A stretch of DNA of 64,000 bases, taken from the NCBI RefSeq assembly GCF_002915175.1, contig NZ_NXEJ01000001.1, positions 80,143-144,142 of the forward strand, read 5' to 3'. The notes below the pieces were generated by a model that was not told where the DNA came from, did no database searches, and worked only from the letters and a program-made list of their open reading frames with translations. The stretch is from Agrobacterium rosae. GTDB taxonomy: Bacteria; Pseudomonadota; Alphaproteobacteria; Rhizobiales; Rhizobiaceae. Below, piece after piece: positions 1 through 9,078 of this stretch. Position numbers and translations under genes: made by a program. Positions within the stretch are counted from its first letter, which is position 1. Each line of letters opens with the position of its first letter.

Positions 1-20
1 GGCTAATACAAATTTATTAG

Positions 21-54
21 AAAAAGCCCGGTCGTTTGACCGGGCTTTTTTTGT
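21..54 (+). terminator. Rho-independent terminator of the gene left of the window
   Basis: An 8-bp GC-rich stem (GCCCGGTC paired with GACCGGGC, 4-nt loop) is flanked by A5 on the left and a T7 run on the right, the classical intrinsic terminator form. It would end a transcript entering from the left. In related Rhizobiales the gene before dnaA is rpsT, but no identifiable coding part of it is inside the window. Confidence 0.85.
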
Positions 55-198
55 TTCTAACGACTTGTTAATGTTTCGACTTTTGACATGACACTTCTGC
101 GTCACAGCGATGACGGAGAAATGCTTGAAAAAACAATGACTTACAAAAGGTCTCTAAAAAGCTCCTGCCCTTACCTTACGAGAGGTTGCTGAAAGGGA

Positions 199-324
199 GA
201 GTCAAGAGATTTTTTATTTTTCCATCAAATCAGGCTAGGGAAAAACCAAAAAATTGAATCTCATTGATTCATAAGAGATTCTCCAGACAGCCGTCCAAAC
301 GATGCAAAATGGCCTGTGTGAGTC
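199..324. promoter_or_regulatory. Cluster of five GANTC (CcrM) methylation sites upstream of dnaA
   Basis: GANTC occurs at 199-203, 256-260, 266-270, 277-281 and 320-324. In random sequence one site per about 256 bp is expected, so five in 126 bp is roughly tenfold enriched; three fall within 26 bp and two of them form the arms of a short dyad (GAATCTC at 256-262, GAGATTC at 275-281). In Caulobacter, CcrM methylation of GANTC in the dnaA promoter region couples dnaA transcription to replication. A similar role here is inference. Confidence 0.6.
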
Positions 325-413
325 AATGGTCGATCTTCCGTTTCGCAGAAAAATCGCCATTGATCTCCACCCCCGATCCTGCCTAAATGCATCTCGACAA
401 GGGGCAAGGATTT

Positions 414-422
414 CTATCCACA
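414..422 (+). promoter_or_regulatory. DnaA-box-like nonamer
   Basis: CTATCCACA differs from the consensus box TTATCCACA at only the first base. It lies about 350 bp upstream of the dnaA start and may serve DnaA autoregulation. It is a single site, so it does not by itself argue for a replication origin. Confidence 0.4.
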
Positions 423-770
423 AGCTATCTCGATCCTTGAGTATCGAAGGCATATGCTCCTTTCGGACGAGTTCTGTTTGAGTTCGTTTTTTCAGGTATC
501 AAGGCCGGTTTGGCCGCAATCCAGTGGGTTGCGGGAAAGCGAACCTGTGTCTTGGTCGATGTATGTTAAAGTTGTGTTGTGGAGTTTTTGTTGAGTAATC
601 GCAGGCCTCTCCATGATGATGAGGAAATGGGATAACCGGCTCGCGGTGATACAAATGGACTTGAGGACATATCTTTCGAGGGGAATGTCCGAGAGGGAAT
701 AATAGACGAGGGGTATCCCAGACGGACCTTGGTTCGTCGGGCTATGATTGGCAATTTGAAAGGCGGCAAT

Positions 771-2333
771 ATGCAATTGAATTTGGTGATGGGTGCGGTG
801 GCAAATGGGGACCGCACACCAAAGGCATGTGATGCGGCTGGCACTGATGCGGCAGGGGACAAGCAAGATATGAAGCATGACGCGCTGTTTGAACGTTTTA
901 GCGCGCGGCTAAAGGCGCAGGTCGGTCCTGAAGTTTACGCAAGCTGGTTTGCACGGCTGAAAATTCATTCCGTTTCCAAAAGCGTCGTGCGGTTTACCGT
1001 TCCGACGACATTTTTGAAGTCCTGGATCAATAACCGTTACATCGATCTCATCACCACGCTGGTTCAGAGCGAGGATGCCGATGTGTTGAAGGTGGAAATT
1101 CTGGTGCGCTCGGCAAGCCGCCCGGCGCGGCCTGTTCAGGTCGATGAGCGTGCTCCTTCCGCATCGGATGTCAGCACAACGGCACAAAGAGCAAAGCCAT
1201 TCATTCCACCGCAGCCCTCTGCGAACGCACAGCTGCCCAGCACGTCGTCGTCTTCGATGCGCCATTCGGGCTCCGGTCCACTGTTCGGATCGCCACTGGA
1301 TAGCCGCTTCACCTTCGATACCTTCGTTGAAGGCTCGTCCAACCGTGTGGCTCTTGCCGCTGCTAAGACGATTGCTGAGGCCGGTGCCGGTGCGGTGCGT
1401 TTCAATCCGCTCTTTATCCATGCAGGTGTTGGTCTCGGAAAGACGCATCTTTTGCAGGCGATCGCCAACGCTGCCATCGACAGCCCGCGCAATCCACGCG
1501 TGGTCTATCTGACAGCGGAATATTTCATGTGGCGTTTCGCAACCGCGATCCGCGACAACGATGCGTTGACCCTGAAAGACACGCTGCGCAATATCGATCT
1601 TCTTGTGATCGATGACATGCAGTTCCTGCAAGGCAAGATGATCCAGCACGAGTTCTGCCATCTGCTGAATATGCTCTTGGACAGCGCCAAACAGGTCGTC
1701 GTCGCCGCAGACCGCGCACCATGGGAACTGGAATCGCTTGATCCACGCGTCCGTTCGCGTCTTCAGGGTGGCATGGCCATCGAAGTTGAAGGTCCAGACT
1801 ATGATATGCGTCACGAAATGCTCACCCAGCGTATCGCGACCGCCCGTCAGGAAGATCCGGCTTTCGACATTCCGGAAGAGATCGTGTCTCACGTTGCCCG
1901 CAGCGTAACGGCCAGTGGCCGTGAGTTGGAAGGCGCGTTCAACCAGCTGATCTTCCGCCGCTCTTTCGAGCCTAATCTTTCGGTGGAGCGAGTGGATGAG
2001 CTTCTGGCACACCTCGTGGGCACGGGTGAGCCAAAACGCGTGCGCATCGAAGACATTCAGCGCATCGTAGCCAGACACTACAATGTGTCGCGCCAGGAAC
2101 TGGTCTCTAACCGCCGCACCCGTGTCATCGTCAAGCCGCGCCAGATCGCCATGTATCTCGCAAAAATGCTGACGCCGCGGTCCTTTCCGGAAATCGGTCG
2201 CCGTTTTGGCGGACGCGATCACACAACTGTTCTGCATGCCGTGCGCAAGATCGAAGAATTGATCGGCGGCGATACGAAACTCGGCCACGAGGTCGAGTTG
2301 CTGAAGCGGTTAATCAACGAAAATAATGCCTGA
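771..2333 (+). CDS. dnaA: Chromosomal replication initiator protein DnaA
   Basis: AAA+ initiator that binds DnaA boxes at the origin, melts the AT-rich unwinding element and loads the replicative helicase. Domain I at the N-terminus is followed by a variable Ser/Pro-rich linker (about residues 125-180). The Walker A motif GVGLGKTH starts near residue 219, Walker B VIDDMQF lies near 280, and the C-terminal helix-turn-helix carries the DnaA signature RDHTTVLHA near 482. The frame is open from a TTG at 729 and an ATG at 744. The ATG at 771 is chosen because GAAAGGCGG precedes it by four bases, giving 520 aa, normal for rhizobia. Monocistronic, followed by its own terminator. Confidence 0.97.
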   Translation: MQLNLVMGAVANGDRTPKACDAAGTDAAGDKQDMKHDALFERFSARLKAQVGPEVYASWFARLKIHSVSKSVVRFTVPTTFLKSWINNRYIDLITTLVQSEDADVLKVEILVRSASRPARPVQVDERAPSASDVSTTAQRAKPFIPPQPSANAQLPSTSSSSMRHSGSGPLFGSPLDSRFTFDTFVEGSSNRVALAAAKTIAEAGAGAVRFNPLFIHAGVGLGKTHLLQAIANAAIDSPRNPRVVYLTAEYFMWRFATAIRDNDALTLKDTLRNIDLLVIDDMQFLQGKMIQHEFCHLLNMLLDSAKQVVVAADRAPWELESLDPRVRSRLQGGMAIEVEGPDYDMRHEMLTQRIATARQEDPAFDIPEEIVSHVARSVTASGRELEGAFNQLIFRRSFEPNLSVERVDELLAHLVGTGEPKRVRIEDIQRIVARHYNVSRQELVSNRRTRVIVKPRQIAMYLAKMLTPRSFPEIGRRFGGRDHTTVLHAVRKIEELIGGDTKLGHEVELLKRLINENNA

Positions 2334-2340
2334 CGACAAA

Positions 2341-2366
2341 ACGGCCAAGGAAACTTGGCCGTTTCT
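2341..2366 (+). terminator. Terminator after dnaA
   Basis: Nine-bp stem ACGGCCAAG / CTTGGCCGT with a GAAA loop at 2341-2362, followed by TTTC. It starts only seven bases after the dnaA stop codon. Confidence 0.75.
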
Positions 2367-2394
2367 GCTTTTATTAGACTGTCTTTGTAGCTTG

Positions 2395-2901
2395 TCATTT
2401 TGGACCGCTCATCGCGATCCAGAGATGGGTGACGGGAAACAGCAACACACCGCCGCCAATGATGGCAAAGGGCAAACTTGTCCAGCCACCGTCACTGACG
2501 ACAACAGAAGCCATGACCAGTGTGGTGAAAACGAGCGGCGCGAGGCCGCAGTAAAGGCCGATGCGAAAATCACGCCAGTGGTTCAAGAGTTCTTGCGCGC
2601 CCTTGAACACATAAATATACGAGAGCTTTGCCAATTTCCATAGGGCGATCGTGCTGGTCCAGGACAGAGTTGCGATTGCGATGATGACGACACTTGCGAG
2701 AAAAACCTGGCCTACCTCGCCATTTGCATCGACCAGATACGCCGTAAACCAAACTGGACTGAACAGGATCAGCAAGCCTGCAAAGGGAGCGCTGATAACG
2801 GCCACAAGACCGTAGGTTAGGTAGAAGGGCGCTGCGAAGAGCAGAATTTCCAGACAATATATGACGCGAGCCAAGATGTTCGATGTATGGCGAGCCCTCA
2901 T
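2395..2901 (-). CDS. Small integral membrane protein, unknown function
   Basis: Not recognised as a named family. The 168-residue product is strongly hydrophobic, with probable membrane segments near residues 15-35, 36-57, 64-85, 112-135 and 140-163 and a charged loop between the third and fourth. Its start overlaps the stop of the upstream SRPBCC gene in an ATGA, so the two are translationally coupled and transcribed together away from the ArsR-type regulator. This suggests one regulated module; the function is unknown. Confidence 0.7.
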   Translation of the reverse strand: MRARHTSNILARVIYCLEILLFAAPFYLTYGLVAVISAPFAGLLILFSPVWFTAYLVDANGEVGQVFLASVVIIAIATLSWTSTIALWKLAKLSYIYVFKGAQELLNHWRDFRIGLYCGLAPLVFTTLVMASVVVSDGGWTSLPFAIIGGGVLLFPVTHLWIAMSGPK

Positions 2902-3395
2902 GCAGCGACCTCCCGCTGCTGTTCTGCGTCTCGCACCTTGCTGCTCAATCTGCGCCAGTTCTTCGAGGCGTAGCGGTGGGCCTGTTTCAAGGCGATCCAG
3001 AGTGCCAGTTGCTTGACCGGTGCCAACAATCCGTGCGCGACAAATTCGCTGCGGCGCTCGACGCGGGTGAGGTTCGGACCCATGGGAACCAGTGTAAATT
3101 CATCCTCCAGATTACCGATCCAGTCCTCGCACCAGACGGTACTGCCGATCATGCGATAACGCAGCTTTTGGTTGGGGATATAATCGAGAATGCGCTGGTC
3201 GATGGTGCCGCGATCCGTCGTGCACTGGCGGGTGTTGCCGAGAGCGCCGTAACCCTCCAGAACCTTGCAACTGACGGGCTTGGGAATGCCGAAGCGAAAC
3301 AGGAACGGCTTGGAGTTGTCCATTTTGGCATGCAGAAAATGCGGCCAGATGTGGTGGGGAGCGCAATTGAAAACCCATTGGGAATGAATATACAT
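2898..3395 (-). CDS. SRPBCC-fold protein
   Basis: A 165-residue protein with the layout of the START/SRPBCC hydrophobic-ligand-binding fold: an N-terminal strand with a conserved Trp-Pro (APHHIWPHF), a central run of antiparallel strands (LRYRMIGSTVWCEDWIGNLEDEFTL begins near residue 80) and a C-terminal amphipathic helix ending in a basic tail. No catalytic motif can be assigned. It is the first gene of a two-gene operon with the membrane protein at 2395-2901 and is divergent from an ArsR-type regulator. ArsR regulators paired with SRPBCC proteins are common in proteobacteria, but the ligand is not predictable. Confidence 0.7.
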   Translation of the reverse strand: MYIHSQWVFNCAPHHIWPHFLHAKMDNSKPFLFRFGIPKPVSCKVLEGYGALGNTRQCTTDRGTIDQRILDYIPNQKLRYRMIGSTVWCEDWIGNLEDEFTLVPMGPNLTRVERRSEFVAHGLLAPVKQLALWIALKQAHRYASKNWRRLSSKVRDAEQQREVAA

Positions 3396-3423
3396 GATCT
3401 GATCTCCTTCATTTCTACAATTA

Positions 3424-3478
3424 GGTAATCAACTAATTATAATCCTGTCAACAGTTAGTTGATTGTCTAATTGATTAA
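3424..3478. promoter_or_regulatory. Repeated half-sites in the ArsR divergent promoter
   Basis: AATCAACTAA at 3427-3436 is the exact reverse complement of TTAGTTGATT at 3455-3464, separated by 18 bp. A third, near-identical copy (CTAATTGATT) follows at 3468-3477 in the same orientation as the second. The sites cover the AT-rich gap between the two divergent genes and are the likely operator of the ArsR-type protein. Confidence 0.55.
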
Positions 3479-3492
3479 TGGTAGAAAGATGC

Positions 3493-3834
3493 ATGTCTAT
3501 ACAGTTGATTTTCGAGGCGCTTGCCTCTCCCGTCAGACGCAAAATCTTAGCCTATGTGGCGCATCACGAGATGAATGCAGGCGATATCGCCGCGCGTTTC
3601 GAGATGTCGAAACCGTCGATTTCACAGCATTTACAGTTGCTTGAGCATGCAGGACTGGTGTCTTCGGAAAAGCGGGGCAAGTACGTCTATTATCGGCAGG
3701 TGTCGGACACCTTGGCCAATAGCCTGACGGGGTTTGTGCAGGATATCTGCCCGATTGGCGCACCCCTGCGACGTGAAAGCGCAGAAAACGCGCGTAAAGC
3801 CAAAACGACGGACGCGGTAGACGCGGCCGAGTGA
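3493..3834 (+). CDS. ArsR-family helix-turn-helix transcriptional regulator
   Basis: A 113-residue winged-helix repressor. Residues about 30-65 form the HTH (GDIAARFEMSKPSISQHLQLLEHAGLV), followed by the beta-wing (SSEKRGKYVYYRQV). The metal-binding ELCVC-type motif of ArsR/SmtB sensors is absent; the only cysteine is in the C-terminal part (DICPIG), so metal sensing is unlikely. An ATG at 3478 is in frame, but the ATG at 3493 is better placed behind AGAAAGA and starts at the natural MSIQLIFEAL. It is divergent from the SRPBCC/membrane operon and probably represses both directions through the half-sites between them. Confidence 0.85.
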   Translation: MSIQLIFEALASPVRRKILAYVAHHEMNAGDIAARFEMSKPSISQHLQLLEHAGLVSSEKRGKYVYYRQVSDTLANSLTGFVQDICPIGAPLRRESAENARKAKTTDAVDAAE

Positions 3835-3864
3835 AGGTCTGTCTGCCGTTTCAAGCTTCTTAAA

Positions 3865-4098
3865 TTATTGCACGGCTAGCGTAATCATAATTGCTGCAAA
3901 GCTAATCATCGCGACGCTACCGACGATAATCGATGCGAGCATTTGCGCGGAGATATAGCTGCCGGCTACGCCACCAACGACGGAGGGCCAGGCGCTTTGA
4001 CCCTTTGGCGGCGTTGCCATCGGATATCCGCAAGAGGGGCAGGCATAGGCCTTGTCGGAAATCTGTGCCTCACATTCCGGGCAGGTGATCAGGGCCAT
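3865..4098 (-). CDS. Zinc-ribbon membrane protein
   Basis: A 77-residue protein. The N-terminus carries a short zinc ribbon ([13 protein letters not shown], then [10 protein letters not shown]: two CxxC knuckles about 13 residues apart). A Pro/Gly linker follows, then one long or two short hydrophobic segments near residues 34-76. The ATG at 4098 is chosen because GGAGAA lies upstream and it starts one base after the stop of the OmpA-domain gene; the longer frame to 4158 would overlap that gene. Third gene of a three-gene envelope operon. Function unknown. Confidence 0.75.
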   Translation of the reverse strand: MALITCPECEAQISDKAYACPSCGYPMATPPKGQSAWPSVVGGVAGSYISAQMLASIIVGSVAMISFAAIMITLAVQ

Positions 4099-4099
4099 A

Positions 4100-4735
4100 T
4101 CAGCGTTCTCCGATGATGAATTCGACGTGCCGGTTCTTCTGGCGTCCCTGCGGGTCATCCCCGCCGCTCATAGTCTGGTTCGGCGCGACGGGAAAGCGTT
4201 CGCCTTTGCCCTCCGTCGTCATTTTTGACATGACGCCGTATTCCGAAAGCCAGTCTTTGACCGATGCGGCACGACGCTCGGACAGGCGATCATTATAAGC
4301 ATCGCTGCCCTTGGCATCGGTGTGGCCGATGATTTGGACGTCGCTTTTGTCCATCGCACTCAGGACTTGCGCCAGTTTGGTGAGAGCGGAGCGGGCATCC
4401 GCGCGGATTTCAGACTTATCGAAATCGAAAAGAACGTCGCTTGGGAGATTGACGATGATACGGCCATCCTCCTGACGTGCACCCAGCTCTGTCAAACTAA
4501 TCTGCGTCTTCACCCGCGTATCTTCGTCCATATCCTGCAATTCGAAGGTGGAGGCCTGCGAGGAGAGGTCGCCGCTGCTTGGCTCTTCCTGCTCAGCAAA
4601 AGACGAAGCCGGAAACGTCATCTCTTCGAAAGTGGACTGCTGATCGCTGACCGAACCGACGCCTGTCGTCACGGTGTAGACGGACGCAGTGGCTGGTGTT
4701 GCAAGAAGAAGCGCTAAGCAAAACGCCACCCTCAT
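4100..4735 (-). CDS. OmpA-domain envelope protein
   Basis: A 211-residue exported protein. Residues 1-17 form a signal peptide, residues about 18-85 are low in complexity and acidic, and residues about 95-211 form an OmpA C-terminal domain that binds peptidoglycan: [14 protein letters not shown], then [22 protein letters not shown] with the conserved Asp/Arg pair that contacts diaminopimelate. No beta-barrel precedes it and no lipobox Cys is seen, so it is probably periplasmic. Its start overlaps the stop of the upstream secreted-protein gene (ATGA) and its stop abuts the zinc-ribbon gene. Confidence 0.87.
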   Translation of the reverse strand: MRVAFCLALLLATPATASVYTVTTGVGSVSDQQSTFEEMTFPASSFAEQEEPSSGDLSSQASTFELQDMDEDTRVKTQISLTELGARQEDGRIIVNLPSDVLFDFDKSEIRADARSALTKLAQVLSAMDKSDVQIIGHTDAKGSDAYNDRLSERRAASVKDWLSEYGVMSKMTTEGKGERFPVAPNQTMSGGDDPQGRQKNRHVEFIIGER

Positions 4736-5181
4736 TTTTTCAATTCCAGAGGAATGGTCACGCCCGGCGCATTGGTATCATCACCGGAATTGCCGGGATT
4801 GAAAACCAGGACGACATTTGTGACTTCGGCTGGAATGGTGCCGGGAAAGACGAGGTCGCCTTCCATCGTCTTGCCGTTGGAAACCCGCATCCATTTGTTG
4901 CTGCTGATCTGGCGCATATGAAGGCGACCTTGATCGCCGTCGGCCCAGGACAGATAAGCATTTTCCCTGTCGTTCATGTTGATGAAGTTCGTCTTATGGC
5001 TGTCGAAGCTCGCCCGCAGCCGCACTTTTGTCGCGTCTTCGCCGACAACAACGGATTTAACCTGCACGGTCAAACCCACGGGAACGCTCACCTGACCGCC
5101 CGAAATTGCAAAATTCTGTTCTGCGGCCAAAGCCGTCGTGGACAGAAATGCTGTAAAAATAAGAGTTGTTATTTTGAGCAA
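4732..5181 (-). CDS. Secreted protein of unknown function
   Basis: About 150 residues with an N-terminal signal peptide (LKITTLIFTAFLSTTALAAEQ, cleavage after ALA) and a mature part rich in beta-strand-type residues. No known domain is recognised. The frame is open from an ATG at 5205, but a strong GGGGAGGTG lies inside that extension and sits correctly in front of a TTG at 5181, which also places the signal peptide right at the N-terminus; TTG is therefore preferred. First gene of the three-gene envelope operon. Confidence 0.75.
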   Translation of the reverse strand: MLKITTLIFTAFLSTTALAAEQNFAISGGQVSVPVGLTVQVKSVVVGEDATKVRLRASFDSHKTNFINMNDRENAYLSWADGDQGRLHMRQISSNKWMRVSNGKTMEGDLVFPGTIPAEVTNVVLVFNPGNSGDDTNAPGVTIPLELKK

Positions 5182-5244
5182 AATCACCTCCCCAATACTG
5201 TGCACATCACATCTTATTGAAAAAGGATGATTTTGAGGCAGGCG

Positions 5245-6453
5245 TCAACACGCCAGATCTGCAACCACTGAATCCAGAATGAGCATGCCGGATGGCGTGC
5301 AGCGTAAGCGGGAGTTGCCGAGGCGTTCGATGAAGCCGTGTTGCAGTAGAAAATCTTCCTTATCAGGATCGAGATCGCGCCCGGAAAGGTCACTCCAGCG
5401 GGCAAGATCCACCCCTTCGCGCAGGCGCAGGCCCATCAGCAGCAATTCGTCGGACTGCTCCTCGACATCCAGCATCTCCTGATCCACCATTCCATGGCCA
5501 TCGCGCTCGACGGCTTGCAGCCATGTTTCGGGATGGCGTTCGGTGGCGGTCGCAAGTTTTGCGCCCCCTTTGGTCAGACGTCCATGCGCGCCTGGGCCAA
5601 TCCCGGCGTAATCACCATAACGCCAGTATGTCAGGTTGTGACGGCTCTCGGCACCGGGGCGCGCGTGGTTGGAAACCTCATAGGCCGGCATTCCGTGTTG
5701 GGCCGTAATCTCTTGTGTGGCTTCGTAGAGAAGCGCGGACTGGTCCCCGTCAGGCACGATCAGCTTGCCGGCCTTGTGCAGGCCGTAGAAGGCTGTGCCC
5801 TCCTCAATGGTCAACTGATAGAGCGACAGGTGGTCGACCGCATAGGAAATGGCTTCGACAAGCTCTTTTTCCCATTCCTCTACCGTCTGTTTCGGGCGGG
5901 CATAGATCAGGTCAAACGACATGCGCGGAAAAATCTCGCGGGCTAGCCGGATGGCTTTCAGCGCATCGGCCACATCGTGCAGGCGGCCCAGAAATTTCAG
6001 GTCACGGTCGTTGAGTGCCTGCACACCCATGGATACGCGGTTGACGCCAGCGGCACGGTAGCCGCGAAAGCGCTCCGCCTCTACGCTGGAAGGGTTGGCT
6101 TCCATCGTAATCTCGATGCCATCTGGCACATGCCAGAAACGGGCTATGCCATCCAGAATGGCGCCAACCGTCTGTGGGTCCATCAGCGATGGCGTGCCAC
6201 CGCCCAGGAAAATGCTGGTCACGATTTTCGCGCCGCTCAATTGGCGCATCGTTTCCATTTCCCGCAGAAAAGCAGCAACGAAACGGTCCTGATCCACCGG
6301 CTGGTGGCGGACATGGCTGTTGAAATCGCAATAGGGGCATTTGGCGGCGCAAAACGGCCAATGCACATATAGGCCGAAACCGGGTTCACCCGTGTCCGGC
6401 AACATGAAGGTGCTAGGGGCAGGGGAGAGCCTGCTCCCAAGATCGGTCATCAT
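5245..6453 (-). CDS. hemW: HemW, radical SAM heme chaperone (HemN-like)
   Basis: A 402-residue radical SAM protein. The cluster-binding motif is CAAKCPYC at residues 35-42, followed by the DFNSH that distinguishes HemW from true coproporphyrinogen oxidase HemN; a glycine-rich FLGGGTPSL lies downstream, with a HemN C-terminal domain. HemW-type proteins bind heme and are thought to insert it into respiratory enzymes rather than make it. The start codon overlaps the stop of rdgB (ATGA), the usual rdgB-hemW order in alphaproteobacteria. Confidence 0.93.
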   Translation of the reverse strand: MMTDLGSRLSPAPSTFMLPDTGEPGFGLYVHWPFCAAKCPYCDFNSHVRHQPVDQDRFVAAFLREMETMRQLSGAKIVTSIFLGGGTPSLMDPQTVGAILDGIARFWHVPDGIEITMEANPSSVEAERFRGYRAAGVNRVSMGVQALNDRDLKFLGRLHDVADALKAIRLAREIFPRMSFDLIYARPKQTVEEWEKELVEAISYAVDHLSLYQLTIEEGTAFYGLHKAGKLIVPDGDQSALLYEATQEITAQHGMPAYEVSNHARPGAESRHNLTYWRYGDYAGIGPGAHGRLTKGGAKLATATERHPETWLQAVERDGHGMVDQEMLDVEEQSDELLLMGLRLREGVDLARWSDLSGRDLDPDKEDFLLQHGFIERLGNSRLRCTPSGMLILDSVVADLAC

Positions 6454-7094
6454 GCGTCGAGACAGGTTTCGACGAATGTCTTGAACGCACGGGCACGGTG
6501 CGAAAGCGCCTGCTCATCACCCGGCTTCCAGCCATGCTTTTCTTCAGCGCTCATTTCGCCAAATGTCGTCTCATGTCCTTCCGGCTGGAAAATCGGATCA
6601 TAACCGAAGCCGCTGGCACCACGGGGTGGCCAGGCAACGGTGCCTTCGATCTCGCCACGGAAAAATTCGGTATGACCATCCGGCCATGCAAGGCACAGAA
6701 CGCTGACGAAGCGGCAGGTGCGGGCAGAAGGATCTGTCGCGCCGCGTGCTTGAAGCGCATCTTCCACCTTCTGCATCGCCATCGCAAAATCGCGTGTACC
6801 GTCAGCCGTTTCCGCCCAGTTGGCAGTGTAAACGCCGGGATCACCGTCGAGCGCGTCGATCACCAGACCGCTGTCGTCGGAAAGGGCAGGCAGACCGGAT
6901 GCCTTGGCGGACGCCAATGCCTTGATCGCTGCGTTTTCTTCAAACGTCGTGCCTGTTTCGTCGGGTTCTGCGAAATTCAGCTCGGCAGCCGATTTGGCGG
7001 AAAAGCCGAGAGGGCCGATGAGATCAGCGATTTCGGCAATCTTGCCCTTGTTGTGGCTGGCAACGACAATGGTTCTGGTTTCAAGCTTGCGCAT
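6450..7094 (-). CDS. rdgB: XTP/dITP diphosphatase (non-canonical purine NTP pyrophosphatase)
   Basis: Removes deaminated purine nucleotides (ITP, dITP, XTP) by hydrolysis to the monophosphate and pyrophosphate, protecting DNA and RNA. The 214-residue product shows the Ham1/RdgB hallmarks: [13 protein letters not shown] at the N-terminus, the catalytic loop [15 protein letters not shown], and [13 protein letters not shown] near the C-terminus. It lies between rph and hemW, 17 bp after rph and overlapping hemW by four bases, in one operon. Confidence 0.96.
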   Translation of the reverse strand: MRKLETRTIVVASHNKGKIAEIADLIGPLGFSAKSAAELNFAEPDETGTTFEENAAIKALASAKASGLPALSDDSGLVIDALDGDPGVYTANWAETADGTRDFAMAMQKVEDALQARGATDPSARTCRFVSVLCLAWPDGHTEFFRGEIEGTVAWPPRGASGFGYDPIFQPEGHETTFGEMSAEEKHGWKPGDEQALSHRARAFKTFVETCLDA

Positions 7095-7111
7095 GGTTTG
7101 TCTGTCCCGGT

Positions 7112-7828
7112 TCAGGCAATTGCCTGCTTTTGCAACTCGACGAGTTCTGCACAGCCGGTTTTGGCAAGTCCCAGCAGCGTCAGGAATTCTTCCTCGCTGA
7201 AAGGCGCGCCCTCAGCCGTGCCCTGAATTTCAACGATGCCGCCGGAGCCTGTAATGACGAAGTTTGCGTCGGTTTCGGCAGAGGAATCTTCGAGGTAATC
7301 CAGATCGATTACCGGCTGGCTGGCAAAAATACCGCAGGAGATGGCGGCGATATGGTCTTTCAGGACCTTCTCGACCTTGATCATGTTGCGGGTTTCCATC
7401 CACTTCAGGCAGTCGTGAAGGGCAATCCATGCGCCAGTGATGGAAGCGGTGCGCGTGCCGCCATCTGCCTGAATGACATCGCAGTCAATGCTGATCTGGC
7501 GCTCGCCCAGCGCCTGAAGATCAACTACGGCACGCAGGGAGCGGCCGATGAGGCGCTGAATTTCCTGGGTTCTGCCACCCTGTTTGCCGGAAGAAGCTTC
7601 GCGACGCATGCGCTCATGCGTGGAACGTGGCAGCATGCCGTATTCGGCTGTCACCCAACCCTTGCCGCTGTTGCGCAGCCATGGTGGCGTCTTTTCTTCA
7701 AGGCTGGCGGTAACGAGAACATGCGTATCACCGAATTTTACGAGACAGGAACCCTCGGCATGCTTGGAGAAGTTGCGCTCAAAAGAAACTTTGCGCATCT
7801 GATCGATTTTTCTGCCTGAAGGCCGCAT
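7112..7828 (-). CDS. rph: Ribonuclease PH
   Basis: Phosphorolytic 3'-to-5' exoribonuclease that trims tRNA 3' ends. The 238-residue length is typical. The N-terminus [20 protein letters not shown] and the conserved blocks RRE (Arg triplet region), [10 protein letters not shown] and [16 protein letters not shown] are all present. First gene of the rph-rdgB-hemW operon, divergent from hrcA across about 160 bp. Confidence 0.97.
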   Translation of the reverse strand: MRPSGRKIDQMRKVSFERNFSKHAEGSCLVKFGDTHVLVTASLEEKTPPWLRNSGKGWVTAEYGMLPRSTHERMRREASSGKQGGRTQEIQRLIGRSLRAVVDLQALGERQISIDCDVIQADGGTRTASITGAWIALHDCLKWMETRNMIKVEKVLKDHIAAISCGIFASQPVIDLDYLEDSSAETDANFVITGSGGIVEIQGTAEGAPFSEEEFLTLLGLAKTGCAELVELQKQAIA

Positions 7829-7989
7829 GTGGTTCGTCTCCGTTTTGATCTCCGCCTTCTAAGGCTGCACAGACCGATTTGCAAAGGAAAAGCGGGCAAG
7901 GGTACGGTAGATGCGGAATTTCCGTTTTTACTTAAGCGCGCGAGCGACTATATTCCATTGATGAACTGACGGGACGAAGAACGGACGCA

Positions 7990-9078
7990 ATGAGCATCTC
8001 TCCTCCAATCGGAAAAGAACCGGGTGCGCTTCTGGATGATCGTTCACGCGAGATATTCCGTCGCATCGTCGAAGGCTACCTCGAAAACGGCGAACCATTG
8101 GGATCACGTAGTCTGTCACGCGTGTTGCCGATGTCCCTATCTCCTGCATCCGTGCGCAACGTGATGAGCGATCTCGAGGAATTGGGGCTTATCTATTCTC
8201 CGCATATCAGCGCGGGCCGCCTGCCGACGCAGACGGGGCTGCGCTTCTTCGTGGATGCCTTCATGCAGGTGGGTGACCTGCCGGAGGAGCAGCGCGCCAG
8301 CATCGACCGTCAGATCGGCCCCGTCTCTGGCCGTGAGCAGCCCATCGAGGGACTGCTGACAGAAGCCAGCCGCATGCTGTCGGGCATGTCACGCGGTGCG
8401 GGGCTTGTTCTGACCACCAAAAGCGATGCGGTGCTGAAACATGTGGAGTTCATTCGGCTGGAGCCGACAAAAGGCCTCGCTATTCTGGTGGGTGACCACA
8501 ATCAGGTTGAAAACCGCATCATCGATCTACCTACCGGCATCACATCCTCACAACTGACGGAAGCGGCCAACTTCATCAATGCGCACCTGTCTGGCCAAAC
8601 ATTGCCGGAGCTGCGCGCGCAGCTGTTGCAACAAAAGACCGAGCTTCAGACCGCGCTCAGCACATTGGCACAGGATTTGGTGGAGCGCGGGCTTGCCGTC
8701 TGGTCCGGCGATAATGAGGACAAGCTTGGCCGGTTGATTGTGCGCGGCCGCTCCAATCTGCTGGAGGGTCTGGCCGGTGAGGAAGACATAGACCGTGTTC
8801 GCCTACTGTTCGATGATCTGGAGCGCAAGGACAACCTTATCGAAGTCCTTAATCTGGCTGAAACCGGTTCCGGGGTCCGGATTTTCATCGGTTCTGAAAA
8901 CAAGCTCTTCTCCCTTTCGGGCTCTTCTTTGATCGTGGCGCCCTATCGGGACGACGATAATAGGGTGGTCGGTGCCGTCGGCGTCATTGGTCCGACGCGG
9001 CTGAATTACTCGCGCATCGTTCCCATGGTGGATTATACCGCGCAAATCATGGCGCGGCTTTCGAACAAACGGCGCTGA
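7990..9078 (+). CDS. hrcA: Heat-inducible transcription repressor HrcA
   Basis: Represses groESL-type operons by binding CIRCE elements; its folding depends on GroEL, which makes the control heat-sensitive. The 362-residue product has the N-terminal winged helix (SREIFRRIVEGYLENGEPLGSR, then ASVRNVMSDLEELGLI), a central GAF-like region and the C-terminal dimerisation part (LIVAPYRDDD... VGVIGPTRLNYSR). No CIRCE is seen in its own promoter region. It precedes grpE, as usual in rhizobia, where dnaKJ lie elsewhere. Confidence 0.96.
   Translation: MSISPPIGKEPGALLDDRSREIFRRIVEGYLENGEPLGSRSLSRVLPMSLSPASVRNVMSDLEELGLIYSPHISAGRLPTQTGLRFFVDAFMQVGDLPEEQRASIDRQIGPVSGREQPIEGLLTEASRMLSGMSRGAGLVLTTKSDAVLKHVEFIRLEPTKGLAILVGDHNQVENRIIDLPTGITSSQLTEAANFINAHLSGQTLPELRAQLLQQKTELQTALSTLAQDLVERGLAVWSGDNEDKLGRLIVRGRSNLLEGLAGEEDIDRVRLLFDDLERKDNLIEVLNLAETGSGVRIFIGSENKLFSLSGSSLIVAPYRDDDNRVVGAVGVIGPTRLNYSRIVPMVDYTAQIMARLSNKRR

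Larger units (their letters stand above)
55..770. other. Long dnaA leader / intergenic region
   Basis: About 715 bp without a convincing gene. Small reverse-strand reading frames here show no recognisable family and no good ribosome binding site. The region holds five GANTC sites between 199 and 324 and one DnaA-box-like nonamer at 414-422. A TTGACA hexamer lies at 83-88 without a good -10 partner. The promoter of dnaA must lie somewhere in this stretch. Confidence 0.6.

Noticed and set aside
1..20. Coding end of an upstream gene such as rpsT
   Set aside because: A GGC-TAA would fit a stop codon, but six bases are not enough to support a gene call.
235..878. Small minus-strand open frames in the dnaA leader
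   Set aside because: No ribosome sites and no recognisable proteins; one overlaps dnaA. The composition looks non-coding.
909..2288. Long open frame of 459 codons antisense to dnaA
   Set aside because: Its translation resembles no family, and it is fully covered by the unmistakable dnaA. High-GC codon use creates such mirror frames.
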